Positions 24,675 through 38,570 of a stretch of 64,000 nt of DNA are shown one piece after another (position 1 is the stretch's first letter; each line of letters opens with the position of its first letter). Location of the stretch: positions 79,464,831 through 79,528,830 of the forward strand of contig OZ026527.1 in NCBI GenBank assembly GCA_964019695.1, read 5' to 3'. The position numbers were made by a program, and so were the translations under genes. The notes below the pieces were generated by a model. The model did no database searches. It saw only the letters and a program-made list of their open reading frames with translations, and was not told where the DNA came from. The stretch is from Loripinus fragilis (lineage: Eukaryota; Mollusca; Bivalvia; Lucinida; Lucinidae).

Positions 24675-24925
24675 AAAACTAAAGAAGGCAAAAATCAGGA
24701 ATAGACACAATCAAGTACCACAACAGATCCAAGACACCATATGAGAAAATGACAAAAAACACAGAGAAGCAACACCCACAAGAGAGACAAGAAGTCAGCC
24801 CTTTTTATCACAAGGTGATCACAAGACTGCAGGGAACAAACAAGACATTAAATTAAAGACAATTGTCAACCATGAGTAACAAAATGGATGCACAAGATAA
24901 TCATTATCTTGGAAGGGTCAGTTTC
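24675..24925 (+). repeat. Dispersed repeat family F, degenerate copy
   Basis: Blocks 'caggaatagacacaatcaag', 'gaagtcagccctttttat', 'aaggtgatcacaag' and 'cttggaagggtcagt' appear in family-F order, diverged from the copies at 8.2-8.5 and 26.2-26.4 kb. Confidence 0.6.
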
Positions 24926-24929
24926 ATCA

Positions 24930-26070
24930 TGCCAATTTTTGGTTCAAAGCATATGCATTATGAGCAGAACATAAAATTTACTGGTTACAGCTCTTCTGAT
25001 GAAACATTGGACAATAGCTCTTTTGATATTTACAGGTTCACACGTTCAGGTATATTGGTGTTTATTTTGGGCTTTCACTGGGTTCAACTAAGATCTATTC
25101 AGCCTTATTAAAAAGGCTCTATCTTTCTTGTGTACAAGTACAATGGCTGTCATTTCCGCTCCACTTTATATCAAATTCTAGTTCATTATGTCAATACTTG
25201 GTCCATCATTTACTTTGGGCAAACATTTTCATGAACATTCATAATAAATGCACTGGATATAGTTCCTCTGGTGAACTCCTATTTGACAGCTTTTATTTTC
25301 CAGTTTCATGGTTGTGGAAGATATTTTTGTCTTTCACTGTGTTCCAGCAAGATCTATTTCTGCCCTTTATTGTGAATTCATTTTCATTGCAACTCTTGGT
25401 TCATCAATTTTTGGGGGCCAAAAACGTTCCTAAAAATCCATTAGTAATGCCTTGGATGAACCAATATTTGCCACTTCACTGGACACAGTTTGCACACATG
25501 AAGTATCTTTTGGACTTTCAATGTGTCCCAGCAAGATCTGTTCTACCATTTTATTGAGAATCCTTCTTCCTTATGTATATTTAATTTCTGTCATTTCTCA
25601 ACCAATTCTTTTTGAGTTCTGGTTCATCATACCAATTATTGGCCTAGCATTTTCTTTGGGCACAACTGTTCCTGATCAGTCATAATTACTGTACTTGTTA
25701 CAGTTCCTCTGGTGAACCAATATATGTCAATTCACTGGATGTTTTTTGATTCAAAATTATGGAAGTATATTTGATCTTTCAATGAATGAGCTCCAGCAAG
25801 ATCTATTCTACCATATTAATTGAAATACAAATACAATTACTGTCATTTCTCAAGCTGTTTCTTAAAAGTTCATACCAATCCTCTTCTGGTAAAAATATTC
25901 CTGGACAGTCATAATTAATGTGCTTGTTACATTTCCTATGGTGATCGTATATTTGAAGACTCTGTGGATGGTTACATGTTCAGGGATATGAAGTATATTT
26001 TTGGCTTTCACTCTGTTCCAGCAAGATCAGTTTTGGGATTTCAAACTGTAGCAACCTGTAATTTACAATT
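24930..26070 (+). repeat. Highly diverged tandem repeat, ~185-270 bp spacing
   Basis: The motif 'tttcactgtgttccagcaag' and variants, followed by 'atctattctacc', recurs near 25075, 25335, 25515, 25785 and 26005. It is preceded each time by 'gaagtatattttt' and followed by 'tgtcatttctca' and 'ttctggttcatca' variants. ORFs of 77-119 codons in this stretch overlap each other in different frames and have no recognised domain. Confidence 0.6.
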
Positions 26071-26194
26071 CTTAATTATCCTAATGTTTTGTTTTTTTTT
26101 AAAGCAAAGGGTCTATTGTTATCACCTCTTTCTGTCAGTCCATCCGTCTGTCTATCCGTTATGCTATATCCTCGTAAACCGTAGGAAAAAATTC

Positions 26195-26445
26195 AACCAA
26201 TGGAGGATCAGGAATCAATACAATCAAGCACCACACCTGACCCAGGACATCAATTGGGAAAGTAACAAAAACACAATAAAAATCATATAGAAGAGAGTGA
26301 AGAGGTCAGCCCTTTTCTAGCAGGTGATCACAAGGCAACAATGAACAGACATGAAAACAGGACAAACAAGAAACATATTAACAAAAATGATCCACAAAAG
26401 AGCAAGTGCCCTTGGAACGGTCAGTAAAAAAATCCCTTCGATAAC
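26195..26445 (+). repeat. Dispersed repeat family F, copy
   Basis: 'atcaggaatcaatacaatca', 'acctgacccaggacatcaat', 'gaggtcagccctt', 'aggtgatcacaagg' and 'cttggaacggtcagtaaa' occur in order. It lies directly before array B. Confidence 0.7.
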
Positions 26446-26561
26446 CTTATAGCATGAAATATTAATAAAATTAATAAAACAAAACTAAGAGACAGGCAAC
26501 ATACATTTTTTGAATTAGTTTTAACATAGGGTCTTCCTTTATTCCATGATTTAAACCATGA

Positions 26562-29500
26562 ATATCTTAAATTAAAAGTCAAAAATAAGAGGAAGGGGAT
26601 AAACATTTTTGAATTAGCTTTATGCTGTGTTGTTCCTTTATTCCCTTCTTGCCCCCGCTCACTGGGGCCATAGAAATAGGTTGGCTGCCTAGTGCCTCTG
26701 TGGCAGAGCTGTTTGTATCATTAATACAGCAGGGCTTAGGTTTACAAGTCAGGTAGAAGTCCTTCAAATTCAGAGGCTACAGTTACAGAGCAATAACCTG
26801 AAGCCAAGTTAGATGTCAACTGAGTAAATGACCGTGCAGTCTACATATTGGGTATGACCATAATAGACATGCATACTTGATTAATATATCTACTCCACAA
26901 TATATTGTTCTAGTGTGCTGCTATGTGGAAATATTCATGAGTAGAGGGTACAGCCATGAACATATTAGACTGACCATATATGTGGTAAGGGTACTGCTCT
27001 TGACTGTTTAATCTCCAGAAAAGCATCTTTAAATTTGCTTTTCTCTTCTAAATCTGATTTAAAATATTTTTTAATTACAAGGGTCTAGTTAGAAGTAAGT
27101 TGATGACTACTCAATGTCAGTAGTCATATTATGCTGTGACTGTGAATTAGGGTTGCTAGTGCAGTAATTCAGAAATAGCAAAATGTGTACCCCTTAAAAC
27201 TGCCAAATGGGCATCTTAAAATGCTTTTCTCTTCCTTCTCTGATTTTAAGGGGTTAGTTGTCTATTTCAAGGGTCTGGATAACAGTTTGTGGGCATTTCC
27301 TCAAAGCCATTGGTCTTAATATGCTGTAACTATATTATGGCAATGTGTATAAAAGTAAGAAAGAGGGCAAATATCAGGAATTGATACAATCAAGCACCAC
27401 ACCAGACCCAGGATACCAATGGGACAGTGTCACCCTATTCTGACTACCATAAAGGCAGGCAGTATGGACTCTGTAATTATTTTTGAAACTTCACATTTTT
27501 TTCTAATTTTGTCATATTAATTCACTCCTTTTAAACCTTATACCATGATATCTCGAATAAAAAATCAAAAATAAGAGGAAGGGGATATAAGTTTTTGAAT
27601 TAGCTTTATGTTATGTTGTTCCTCTATTTCCTTTTTGCCCCCGCTCACTGGGGCCATAGAAATAGGTGGGCTGCCTAGTGCCTCTGTGGCAGAGCTGCTT
27701 GTATCATGAATACAGCAGGGCTTAGGTTTACAAGTCAGGTAGAAGTCCTTCAAATTCAGAGGCAACAGTTACAGAGCAATAACCTGAAGCCAAGTTAGAT
27801 GTCAACTGAGTAAATGACTGTGCAGTTTACATATTGGGTATGACCATAATAGACATGCATAATGGATTAATATATCTACTCCACATTATATTGTTCTAGT
27901 GTGCTGCTATGTGGAAATATTCATGAGTAGAAGGTGCAGCCATGAACAGATTAGACTGACCATATATGCGGTAAGGGTACTGCTCTTGACTGTTTAATCT
28001 CAAGAAAAGCATCTTTAAATTTGCTTTTCTCTTCTAAATCTGATTTAAAATATTTTTTTAATTACAAGGGTCTGGTTAGCAGTTAGTTGATGACTACTCA
28101 ATGTCAGTAGTCATATTATGCTGTGACTGTGAATTAGGGTTGCTAGTGCAGTAATTCAGAAATAGCAAAATGTGTATCCCTTAAAACTGCCAAATGGGCA
28201 TCTTAAAATGCTTTTTCTCCTTCTCTGATTTTAAGGGGTTAGCTGTCTATTTCAAGGGTCTGGATAACAGTTTGTGGGCATTTTCTCAAAGTCATTGGTC
28301 TTAATATGCTGTAACTTTATTATGGCAATGTGTTTAACAGTAAGAAAGAGGGCAAATATCAGGAATTGATACAATCAAGCACCACACCAGACCCAGGATA
28401 CCAATGGGAAAGTGTAACTCTAATCTGACAACCATATAGGCAGGCAGTATGGACTCTGTAATTATTTCTGAAACTTCACATTTTTTCTTGGACTTCCATT
28501 GTGAATAAGGTAAGGGAATAGTGATAAGATTTATTCAAATATAATTTTGTCATATAAATTCACTCCTTTTAAACCTTTTACCATGATATCTTGAATTTTT
28601 TGTTTGATTTGATTCTTTACGTCCCATCAACAATCTTTCAGTTATATAGGGACGGTTCTTCCTGGGTTGAACCAGTACTAAGCTAGGATAAATGTGTCTT
28701 GCTCAAGGACCACAACGCAGTGACGCCGGTGAGGCTCGAACCCGCGGCCCTTCAGTCTCGAGTCAAGCACTCTACCACTGAGCCACTGCGCTTCCGATAT
28801 CTTGAATTAAAAGTCAAAAATAAGAGGAAGGGGATATATATTTTTGAATTAGCTTTATGTAATGTTGTTCCTTTATTCCCTTTTTGCCCCCGCTCACTGG
28901 GGCCATAGAAATAGGTGGGCTGCCTAGTGCCTCTGTGGCAGAGCTGTTTGTATCATAATTACAGCAGGGCTTAGGTTTACAAGTCAGGTAGAAGTCCTTC
29001 AAATTCAGAGGCAACAGTTACAGAGCAATAACCTGAAGCCAAGTTAGATGTCAACTGAGTAAATGACCGTGCAGTTTACATATTGGGTATGACCACAATA
29101 GACATGCATACTGGATTAATATATCTACTCCACAATATATTGTTCCAGTGTACTGCTATGTGGAAATCTTCATGAGTAGAAGGTACAGCCATTAACATAT
29201 TAGGCTGACCATATATGCGGTAAGGGTACTGCTCCTGACTGTTTAATCTCAAGAAGAGCATCTTTAAATTTGCTTTTCTCTTCTAAGTCTAATTTAAATA
29301 TTTTTTAAATACAAGGGTCTGGTAAGCAGTTTGTTGATGACTACTCACTGCCAGTAGTCATATTATGCTGTGACTGTGAATTAGGGTTGCTAGTGCAGTA
29401 ATTCAGAAATAGCAAAATGAGTACCCCTTAAAATTGCCAAATGGGCATCTTAAAATGCTTTTCTCTTCCTTCTCTGATTTTAAGGGGTTAGTTGTCTATT

Positions 29501-31372
29501 TCAAGGGTCTGGATAACAGTTTGTGGGCATTTCCTCAAAGCCATTGGTCTTAATATGCTGTAACTATATATTGGCAATGTGTATAAAAGTAAGAAAGAGG
29601 GCAAATATCAGGAATTGATACAATCAGGCACCACACCAGATCCAGGATACCAATGGAAAAGTGTATCCCTAATCTGACTACCATATAGGCAGGCAGTATG
29701 GATTCTGTAATTATTTCTGAAACTTCACATTTTTTCTTGGACTTCCATTGTGAATAAGGTAAGGGAATAGTGAAAAGATTTATTTAAATATAATTTTGTC
29801 ATATTAATTCACTCCTTTAAAATCTTTTACCATGATATCTTGAATTAAAAGTCAAAAATAAGAGGAAGGGGATATACATTTTTGAATTAGCTTTATGTAA
29901 TGTTATTCCTTTATTCCCTTTTTGCCCCCGCTCACTGGGGCCATAGAAATAGGTGGGCTGCCTTGTGCCTCTGTGGCAGAGCTGCTTGTATCATGAATAT
30001 AGCAGGGCTTAGGTTTACAAGTCAGGTAGAAGTCCTTCAAATTCAGAGGCAACAGTTACAGAGCAATAACCTGAAGCCAAGTTAGATGTCAACTAAGTAC
30101 ATGACTGTGCAGTTTACATATTGGGTATGACCACAATAGACATGCATACTGGATTAATGTATCTACTCCACAATATATTGTTCTAGTGTACTGCTATGTG
30201 GAAATATTCATGAGTAGAAGGTACAGCCATGAACATATTAGGCTGACCATATATGCGGTAAGGGTACTGCTCCTGACTGTTTAATCTCAAGAAGAGCATC
30301 TTTAAATTTGCTTTTCTCTTCTAAGTCTAATTTAAATATTTTTTAAATACAAGGGTCTGGTAAGCAGTTTGTTGATGACTACTCACTGCCAGTAGTCATA
30401 TTATGCTGTGACTGTGAATTAGGGTTGCTAGTGCAGTTATTCAGAAATAGCAAAATGAGTACCCCTTAAAATTGCCAAATGGGCATCTTAAAATGCTTTT
30501 CTCTTCCTCCTCTGATTTTAAGGGGTCAGTTGTCTATTTCATGGGTCTGGATAACAGTTTGTGGGCATTTCCTCAAAGCCATTGGTCTGTAGATGCTGTA
30601 ACTATATATTGGCAATGTGTATAAAGTAAGAAAGAGGGCAAATATCAGGAATTGATACAATCAGGCACCACACCAGACCCAGGATACCAATGGGAAAGTG
30701 TAACCCTAATCTGACTACCATATAGGCAGGCAGTATGGATTCTGTAATTATTTCTGAAACTTCACATTTTTTCTTGGACTTCCATTGTGAATAAGGTAAG
30801 GGAATAGTGAAAAGATTTATTTAAATATAATTTTGTCATATTAATTCACTCCTTTAAAATCTTTTACCATGATATCTTGAATTAAAAGTCAAAAATAAGA
30901 GGAAGGGGATATACATTTTTGAATTAGCTTTATGTAATGTTATTCCTTTATTCCCTTTTTGCCCCCGCTCACTGGGGCCATAGAAATAGGTGGGCTGCCT
31001 TGTGCCTCTGTGGCAGAGCTGCTTGTATCATGAATATAGCAGGGCTTAGGTTTACAAGTCAGGTAGAAGTCCTTCAAATTCAGAGGCAACAGTTACAGAG
31101 CAATAACCTGAAGCCAAGTTAGATGTCAACTAAGTACATGACCGTGCAGTTTACATATTGGGTATGACCATAATAGACATGCATACTGGATTAATATATC
31201 TACTCCACAATATATTGTTCTAGTGTACTGCTATGTGGAAATATTCATGAGTAGAAGGTGCAGCCATGAACATATTAGACTGACCATCTATGAGGTTAGG
31301 GTACTGCTCTTGACTGTTTAATCTCAAGAAAAGCATCTTTAAATTTGCTTTTCTCTTCTAAGTCTGATTTAA
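26562..31372. repeat. Array B: ~1.04-kb tandem repeat, five copies
   Basis: The marker GCCCCCGCTCACTGGGGCC is at 26651, 27637, 28886, 29924 and 30961 (spacings 986, 1249, 1038, 1037). The 1249-bp step equals a normal unit plus a SINE and its target-site duplication. The marker itself can form a GCCCC/GGGGC stem. Each unit ends with a fragment of dispersed family F. The recurring 61-82 codon ORFs near the marker, on both strands, have no recognisable domain. Confidence 0.95.
28585..28808 (-). mobile_element. SINE family 2 (copy c) with 13-bp target-site duplication
   Basis: The element at 28598-28795 is flanked by GATATCTTGAATT at 28585-28597 and 28796-28808. On the minus strand it has a head with CAGTGGCTCAGTGGTAGAGT, B-box GGGTTCGAGCC, and an AAATCAAACAAA tail. 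Other B units have one uninterrupted GATATCTTGAATT-like site here, so the empty site is known. It is the best preserved family-2 copy in the window. Confidence 0.95.
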
Positions 31373-34300
31373 AGACTTTAAAGTTAGTGATAATATGGCA
31401 AAAAGATAATCCAGATCAGACGGCTCCTGAAGGAAAATCTGATCTGTGTTATCACTATTTGCCACCTTAACATTACCTCTGATAACAACTTATCTTACCT
31501 GAGGAAATAGAATAACACAGTTCAGACCACTCCTGAAGGAACAGTCTGATCTGTTTTTACACTATTCTTCTCCGGCAAGGTAAGGTGGGCAAGATAAGGT
31601 GTGTAAAAGGTTTCCCTTGAGGTGGCAAAGAGTATAAACACTGATCAGACTGCTCTTTTAAGTAAGTCTCCTCTGTGTTTACAATATTTGCCATTTTAAC
31701 AATACCTTCTAAACACCTTATAGTGCCTGAGCAAATAGTTAACGCAGATTGGACCGTTCCTGATGGATAGTATGATCAGTGTTTTCACTATTGGCCATTT
31801 TAATACTACCAGATAAGCACATTATTATGCTTATGCAAATAAATGCAAACCCAGATCAGCCCCTCCTTAAGGAATGGTCTGCTCAATGTTTACATTATTT
31901 GCTCAAACATGATGAGCTGTGAGAAAGATAGTCTTTATATGACAAATAGTGTAAACAATGGTCAGAATGCTCTTGATGGAATTGTCTGATCTAAGTTAGC
32001 ACTATATGCTTAGGAAAATTGCCATCTATTGCATTCGCTGTCTAATACAGAGTTTAAAGGTAGTGATGATATGGCAAAAAGATAATCCAGATCAGACTTT
32101 TCTGAAGGAAAGTCTGATCTGTGCTGTCACTATTTGCCACCTTAACATTACCTTTTAAAACAACTTATCTTACCTGAGGAAATAGAATAACACAGTTCAG
32201 ACCACTCCTGAAGGAACAGTCTGATCTGTTTTTACACTATTCTTCTTAGGCAAGGTAATGTGGGCAAGCTAAGGTGTGTAAAAGGTTTTTATTGAGGTGG
32301 CAAAGAGTATAAACACTGATCAGACTGCTCTTTAAGTAAGTCTCCTCTGTGTTTAAAATATTTGCCATTTCAACAATACCATCTAAACACCTTATAGTGC
32401 CTGAGCAAATAGTAAACCCATATGGGACTGTTCCTGATGGATTGTTTGATCAGTGTTTTCACTTTTGGCCATTTTAATACTACCAGATAAGCACCTTATT
32501 ATGCCTATGCAAATAAATGCAAACCCAGATCAGAACCCTCCTAAAGGAATGGTCTGATCAATGTTTTCATTATTTGCTCAAACATGATGAGTTGTGTGAA
32601 AGATAGTCATATATGGCAAATAGTGTAAACAATGGTCAGAATGCTCTTGATGGAATGGTCTGATCTAAGTTAGCACTATATGCTCAGGAAAATTGCAATC
32701 TAATGCATTCGCTGTCTGATACAGAGTTTAAAGGTTGTGATGATATGGCAAAAAGATAACCCAGAACAGACAGCTCCCAAAGGAAAGTCTGATCTGTGCT
32801 GTCACTATTTGCCACCTTAACATTACCTTTTAAAACAACTTATCTTACCTGAGGAAATAGAATAACACAGTTCAGACCAATCCTGAAGGAACAGTCTGAT
32901 CTGTTTTTACACTATTCTTCTTAGGCAAGGTAATGTGGGCAAGATAAGGTGTGTAAAAGGTTTTTATTGAGGTGGCAAATAGTATAAACACTGATCAGAC
33001 TGCTCTTTAAGTAAGTCTCCTCTGTGTTTAAAATATTTGCCATTTTAACAATACCTTCTAAACACCTTATAGTGCCTGAGCAAATAGTTAACGCAGATTG
33101 GACCGTTCCTGATGGATAGTATGATCAGTGTTTTCACTATTGGCCATTTTAATACTACCAGATAAGCACATTATTATGCTTATGCAAATAAATGCAAACC
33201 CAGATCAGCCCCTCCTTAAGGAATGGTCTGCTCAATGTTTACATTATTTGCTCAAACATGATGAGCTGTGAGAAAGATAGTCTTTATATGACAAATAGTG
33301 TAAACAATGGTCAGAATGCTCTTGATGGAATTGTCTGATCTAAGTTAGCACTATATGCTCAGGAAAATTGCCATCTATTGCATTCGCTGTCTAATACAGA
33401 GTTTAAAGGTAGTGATGATATGGCAAAAAGATAATCCAGATCAGACTTTTCTGAAGGAAAGTCTGATCTGTGCTGTCACTATTTGCCACCTTAACATTAC
33501 CTTTTAAAACAACTTATCTTACCTGAGGAAATAGAATAACACAGTTCAGACCACTCCTGAAGGAACAGTCTGATCTATTTTTACACTATTCTTCTTAGGC
33601 AAGGTAATGTGGGCAAGATAAGGTGTGTAAAAGGTTTCCATTGAGGTGGCAAAGAGTATAAACACTGATCAGACTGCTCTTTAAGTAAGTCTCCTCTGTG
33701 TTTAAAATATTTGCCATTTCAACAATACCATCTAAACACCTTATAGTGCCTGAGCAAATAGTAAACCCAGATGGGACTGTTCCTGATGGATTGTTTGATC
33801 AGTGTTTTCACTATTGACCATTTTAATACTCCCAGATAAGCACCTTATTATGCCTATGCAAATAAATGCAAACCCTGATCAGAACCCTCCTAAAGGAATG
33901 GTCTGATCAATGTTTTCATTATTTGCTCAAACATGATGAGTTGTGTGAAAGATAGTCTTTATATGGCAAATAGTGTAAACAATGGTCAGAATGCTCTTGA
34001 TGGAATGGTCTGATCTAAGTTAGCACTATATGCTCAGGAAAATTGCAATCTAATGCATTCGCTGTCTGATACAGAGTTTAAAGGTTGTGATGATATGGCA
34101 AAAAGATAACCCAGAACAGACAGCTCCCAAAGGAAAGTCTGATCTGTGTTGTCACTATTTGCCACCATAACATGACCTTTGAAAACAACTTATCCTGTCT
34201 GAGGAAATAGAATAACACAGATCAGACCACTCCTGAAGGAACAGTCTGATCTGTTTTTACACTATTCTTCTCCGGCAAGGTAAGGTGGGCAAGGTAAGGT

Positions 34301-35429
34301 GTGTAAAAGGTTTCCCTTGAGGTGGCAAAGAGTATAAACACTGATCAGACTGCTTTTTTAAGTAAGTCTCCTCTGTGTTTACAATATTTGCTATTTTAAC
34401 AATACCTTCTAAACACCTTATAGTGCCTGAGCAAATAGTTAATGCACATTGGACAGTTCCTGATGGATAGTATGATCAGTGTTTTCACTATTGGCCATTT
34501 AAATACTACCAGATTAGCACCTTATTATGCTTATGCAAATAAATGCAAACCCAGATCAGACACCTCCTTAAGGAATGGTCTGATCAATGTTTACATTATT
34601 TGCTCAAAAATGATGAGCTGTGAGAAAGATAGTCTTTATATGACAAATAGTGTAAACAATGGTCAGAATGCTCTTGATGGAATTGTCTGATCTAAGTTAG
34701 CACTATATGCTCAGGAAAATTGCCATCTATTGCATTCGCTGTCTAATACAGAGTTTAAAGGTAGTGATGATATGGCAAAAAGATAATCCAGATCAGACTT
34801 TTCTGCAGGAAAGTCTGATCTGTGCTGTCACTATTTGCCACCTTAACATTACCTTTTAAAACAACTTATCTTACCTGAGGAAATAGAATAACACAGTTCA
34901 GACCACTCCTGAAGGAACAGTCTGATCTGTTTTTACACTATTCTTCTTAGGCAAGGTAATGTGGGCAAGATAAGGTGTGTAAAAGGTTTTTATTGAGGTG
35001 GCAAAGAGTATAAACACTGATCAGACTGCTCTTTAAGTAAGTCTCCTCTGTGTTTAAAATATTTGCCATTTCAACAATACCTTCTAAACACCTTATAGTG
35101 CCTGAGCAAATAGTAAACCCAGATGAGACTGTTCCTGATGGATAGGTTGATCAGTGTTTTCACTATTGGCCATTTTAATACTACCAGATAAGCACATTAT
35201 TATGCCTGTGCAAATAAATGCAAAACCAGATCAGACCCCTCCTTAAGGAATGGTCTGATCAATGTTTACATTATTTGCTCAAAAATGATGAGCTGTGAGA
35301 AAGATAGTCTTTATATGGCAAATAGTGTAATCAATGGTCAGAATGCTCTTGATGGAATGGTCGGATCTAAGTTAGCACTATATGCTCAGGAAAATTGCAA
35401 TCTAATGCATTCGCTGTCTGATACAGAGT

Positions 35430-38272
35430 TTAAAGGTAGTGATGATATGGCAAAAAGATAATCCAGATCAGACTTTTCTGCAGGAAAGTCTGATCTGTGC
35501 TGTCACTTTTTGCCACCTTAACATTACCTTTTAAAACAACTTATCTTACCTGAGGAAATAGAATAACACAGTTCAGACCACTCCTGAAGGAACAGTCTGA
35601 TCTGTTTTACACTGTTCTTCTTAGGCAAGGTAATGTGGGCAAGATAAGGTGTGTAAAAGGTTTTTATTGAGGTGGCAAAGAGTATAAACACTGATCAGAC
35701 TGCTCTTTAAGTAAGTCTCCTCTGTGTTTAAAATATTTGCCATTTCAACAATACCATCGAAACACCTTATAGTGCCTGAGCAAATAGTAAACCCAGATGG
35801 GACTGTTCCTGATGGATAGTATGATCAGTGTTTTCACTATTGGCCATTTTAATACTACCAGATAAGCACCTTATTATGCCTATGCAAATAAATGCAAACC
35901 CAGATCAGACCCCTCCTAAAGGAATGGTCTGATCAATGTTTTCATTATTTGCTCAAACATAATGAGTTGTGTGAAAGATAGTCTTTATATGGCAAATAGT
36001 GTAAACAATGGTCAGAATGCTTTTGATGGAATGGTCTGATCTAAGTTAGCACTATATGCTCAGGAAAATTGCAATCTAATGCATTCGCTGTCTGATACAG
36101 AGTTTAAAGGTTGTGATGATATGGCAAAAAGATAACCCAGAACAGACAGCTCCCAAAGGAAAATCTGATCTGTGTTGTCACTATTTGCCACCATAACATG
36201 ACCTTTTAAAACAACTTATCCTGTCTGAGGAAATAGAATAACACAGATCAGACCACTCCTGAAGGAACAGTCTGATCTGTTTTACACTATTCTTCTTAGG
36301 CAAGGCAATGTGGGCAAGATAAGGTGTGTAAAAGGTTTCCATTGAGGTGGCAAAGAGTATAAACACTGATCAGACTGCTCTTTAAGTAAGTCTCCTCTGT
36401 GTTTAAAATATTTGCCATTTCAACAATACCTTCTAAACACCTTATAGTGCCTGAGCAAATAGTTAACGCAGATTGGACCGTTCCTGATGGATAGTATGAT
36501 CAGTGTTTTCACTATTGGCCATTTTAATACTACCAGATAAGCACCTTATTATGCTTATGCAAATAAATGCAAACCCAGATCAGCCCCTCCTTAAGGACTG
36601 GTCTGCTCAATGTTTTCATTATTTGCTCAAACATGATGAGCTGTGAGAAAGATAGTCTTTATATGACAAATAGTGTAAACAATGGTCAGAATGCTCTTGA
36701 TGGAATTGTCTGATCTAAGTTAGCACTATATGCTCAGGAAAATTGCCATCTATTGCATTCGCTGTCTAATACAGAGATAAAGGTAGTGATGATATGGCAA
36801 AAAGATAATCCAGATCAGACTTTTCTGAAGGAAAGTCTGATCCTTGTTGTCACTATTTGCCACCATAACATGACCTTTTAAAACAACTTATCCTGTCTGA
36901 GGAAATAGAATAACACAGATCAGACCACTCCTGAAGGAACAGTCTGATCTGTTTTACACTATTCTTCTTAGGCAAGGCAATTTGGGCAAGATAAGGTGTG
37001 TAAAAGGTTTCCATTGAGGTGGCAAAGAGTATAAACACTGATCAGACTGCTCTTTAAGTAAGTCTCCTCTGTGTTTAAAATATTTGCCATTTCAACAATA
37101 CCTTCTAAACACCTTATAGTGCCTGAGCAAATAGTTAACGCAGATTGGACCGTTCCTGATGGATAGTATGATCAGTGTTTTCACTATTGGCCATTTTAAT
37201 ACTACCAGATAAGCACCTTATTATGCTTATGCAAATAAATGCAAACCCAGATCAGCCCCTCCTTAAGGACTGGTCTGCTCAATGTTTTCATTATTTGCTC
37301 AAACATGATGAGCTGTGAGAAAGATAGTCTTTATATGACAAATAGTGTAAACAATGGTCAGAATGCTCTTGATGGAATTGTCTGATCTTAGTTAGCACTA
37401 TATGCTCAGGAAAATTGCCATCTATTGCATTCGCTGTCTAATACAGAGATAAAGGTAGTGATGATATGGCAAAAAGATAATCCAGATCAGACTTTTCTGA
37501 AGGAAAGTCTGTTCTGTGCTGTCACTATTTGCCACCTTAACATTACCTTTTAAAACAACTTATCTTACCTAAGGAAATAGAATAACACAGTTCAGACCAC
37601 TCCTGAAGGAACAGTCTGATCTGTTTTTACACTATTCTTCTTAGGCAAGGTAATGTGGGCAAGATAAGGTGTGTAAAAGGTTTTTATTGAGGTTGCAAAG
37701 AGTATAAACACTGATCAGACTGCTCTTTAAGTAAGTCTCCTCTGTGTTTAAAATATTTGCCATTTCAACAATACCATCTAAACACCTTATAGTGCCTGAG
37801 CAAATAGTAAACCCAGATGGGACTGTTCCTGATGGATAGTATGATCAGTGTTTTCACTATTGGCCATTTTAATACTACCAGATAAGCACCTTATTATGCC
37901 TATGCAAATAAATGCAAACCCAGAACAGAACCCTCCTATAGGAATGGTCTGATCAATGTTTTCATTATTTGCTCAAACATGATGAGTTGTGTGAAAGATA
38001 GTCTTTATATGGCAAATAGTGTAAACAATGGTCAGAATGCTCTTGATGGAATGGTCTTATCTAAGTTAGCACTATATGCTCAGGAAAATTGCAATCTAAT
38101 GCATTCGCTGTCTGATACAGAGTTTAAAGGTTGTGATGATATGGCAAAAAGATAACCCAGAACAGACAGCTCCCAAAGGAAAGTCTGATCTGTGTTGTCA
38201 CTATTTGCCACCATAACATGACTTTTGAAAACAACTTATCCTGTCTGAGGAAATAGAATAACACAGTTCAGA
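35430..38272. repeat. 2.84-kb block inside C1, duplicated at +3158 bp
   Basis: Private variants occur at the same relative place in both copies: 'cactttttgcc' (35503 and 38662), 'gagataaaggtagtg' (36775 and 39933), 'gttctgtgctgtcac' (37511 and 40669), and 'gacttttgaaaac' (38221 and 41379). Only a handful of substitutions separate this block from 38588-41430. Confidence 0.85.
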
Positions 38273-38379
38273 CCACTCCTGAAGGAACAGTCTGATCTGT
38301 TTTTACACTATTCTTCTTAGGCAAGGTAATGTGGGCAAGATAAGGTGTGTAAAAGGTTTTTATTGAGGTGGCAAAGAGT

Positions 38380-38570
38380 ATAAACACTGATCAGCCCCTC
38401 CTTAAGGACTGGTCTGCTCAATGTTTTCATTATTTGCTCAAACATGATGAGCTGTGAGAAAGATAGTCTTTATATGACAAATAGTGTAAACAATGGTCAG
38501 AATGCTCTTGATGGAATTGTCTGATCTAAGTTAGCACTATATGCTCAGGAAAATTGCCATCTATTGCATT
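38380..38570. repeat. Short C monomer (465 bp) at a module-to-module junction
   Basis: At about 38388-38398 a third-module left arm ('aacactgatcag') continues directly as a fifth-module sequence ('cccctccttaaggactgg'). The shared GATCAG marks the join. Module 4 and parts of its neighbours are absent, which shortens the monomer by about 209 bp. Confidence 0.85.
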
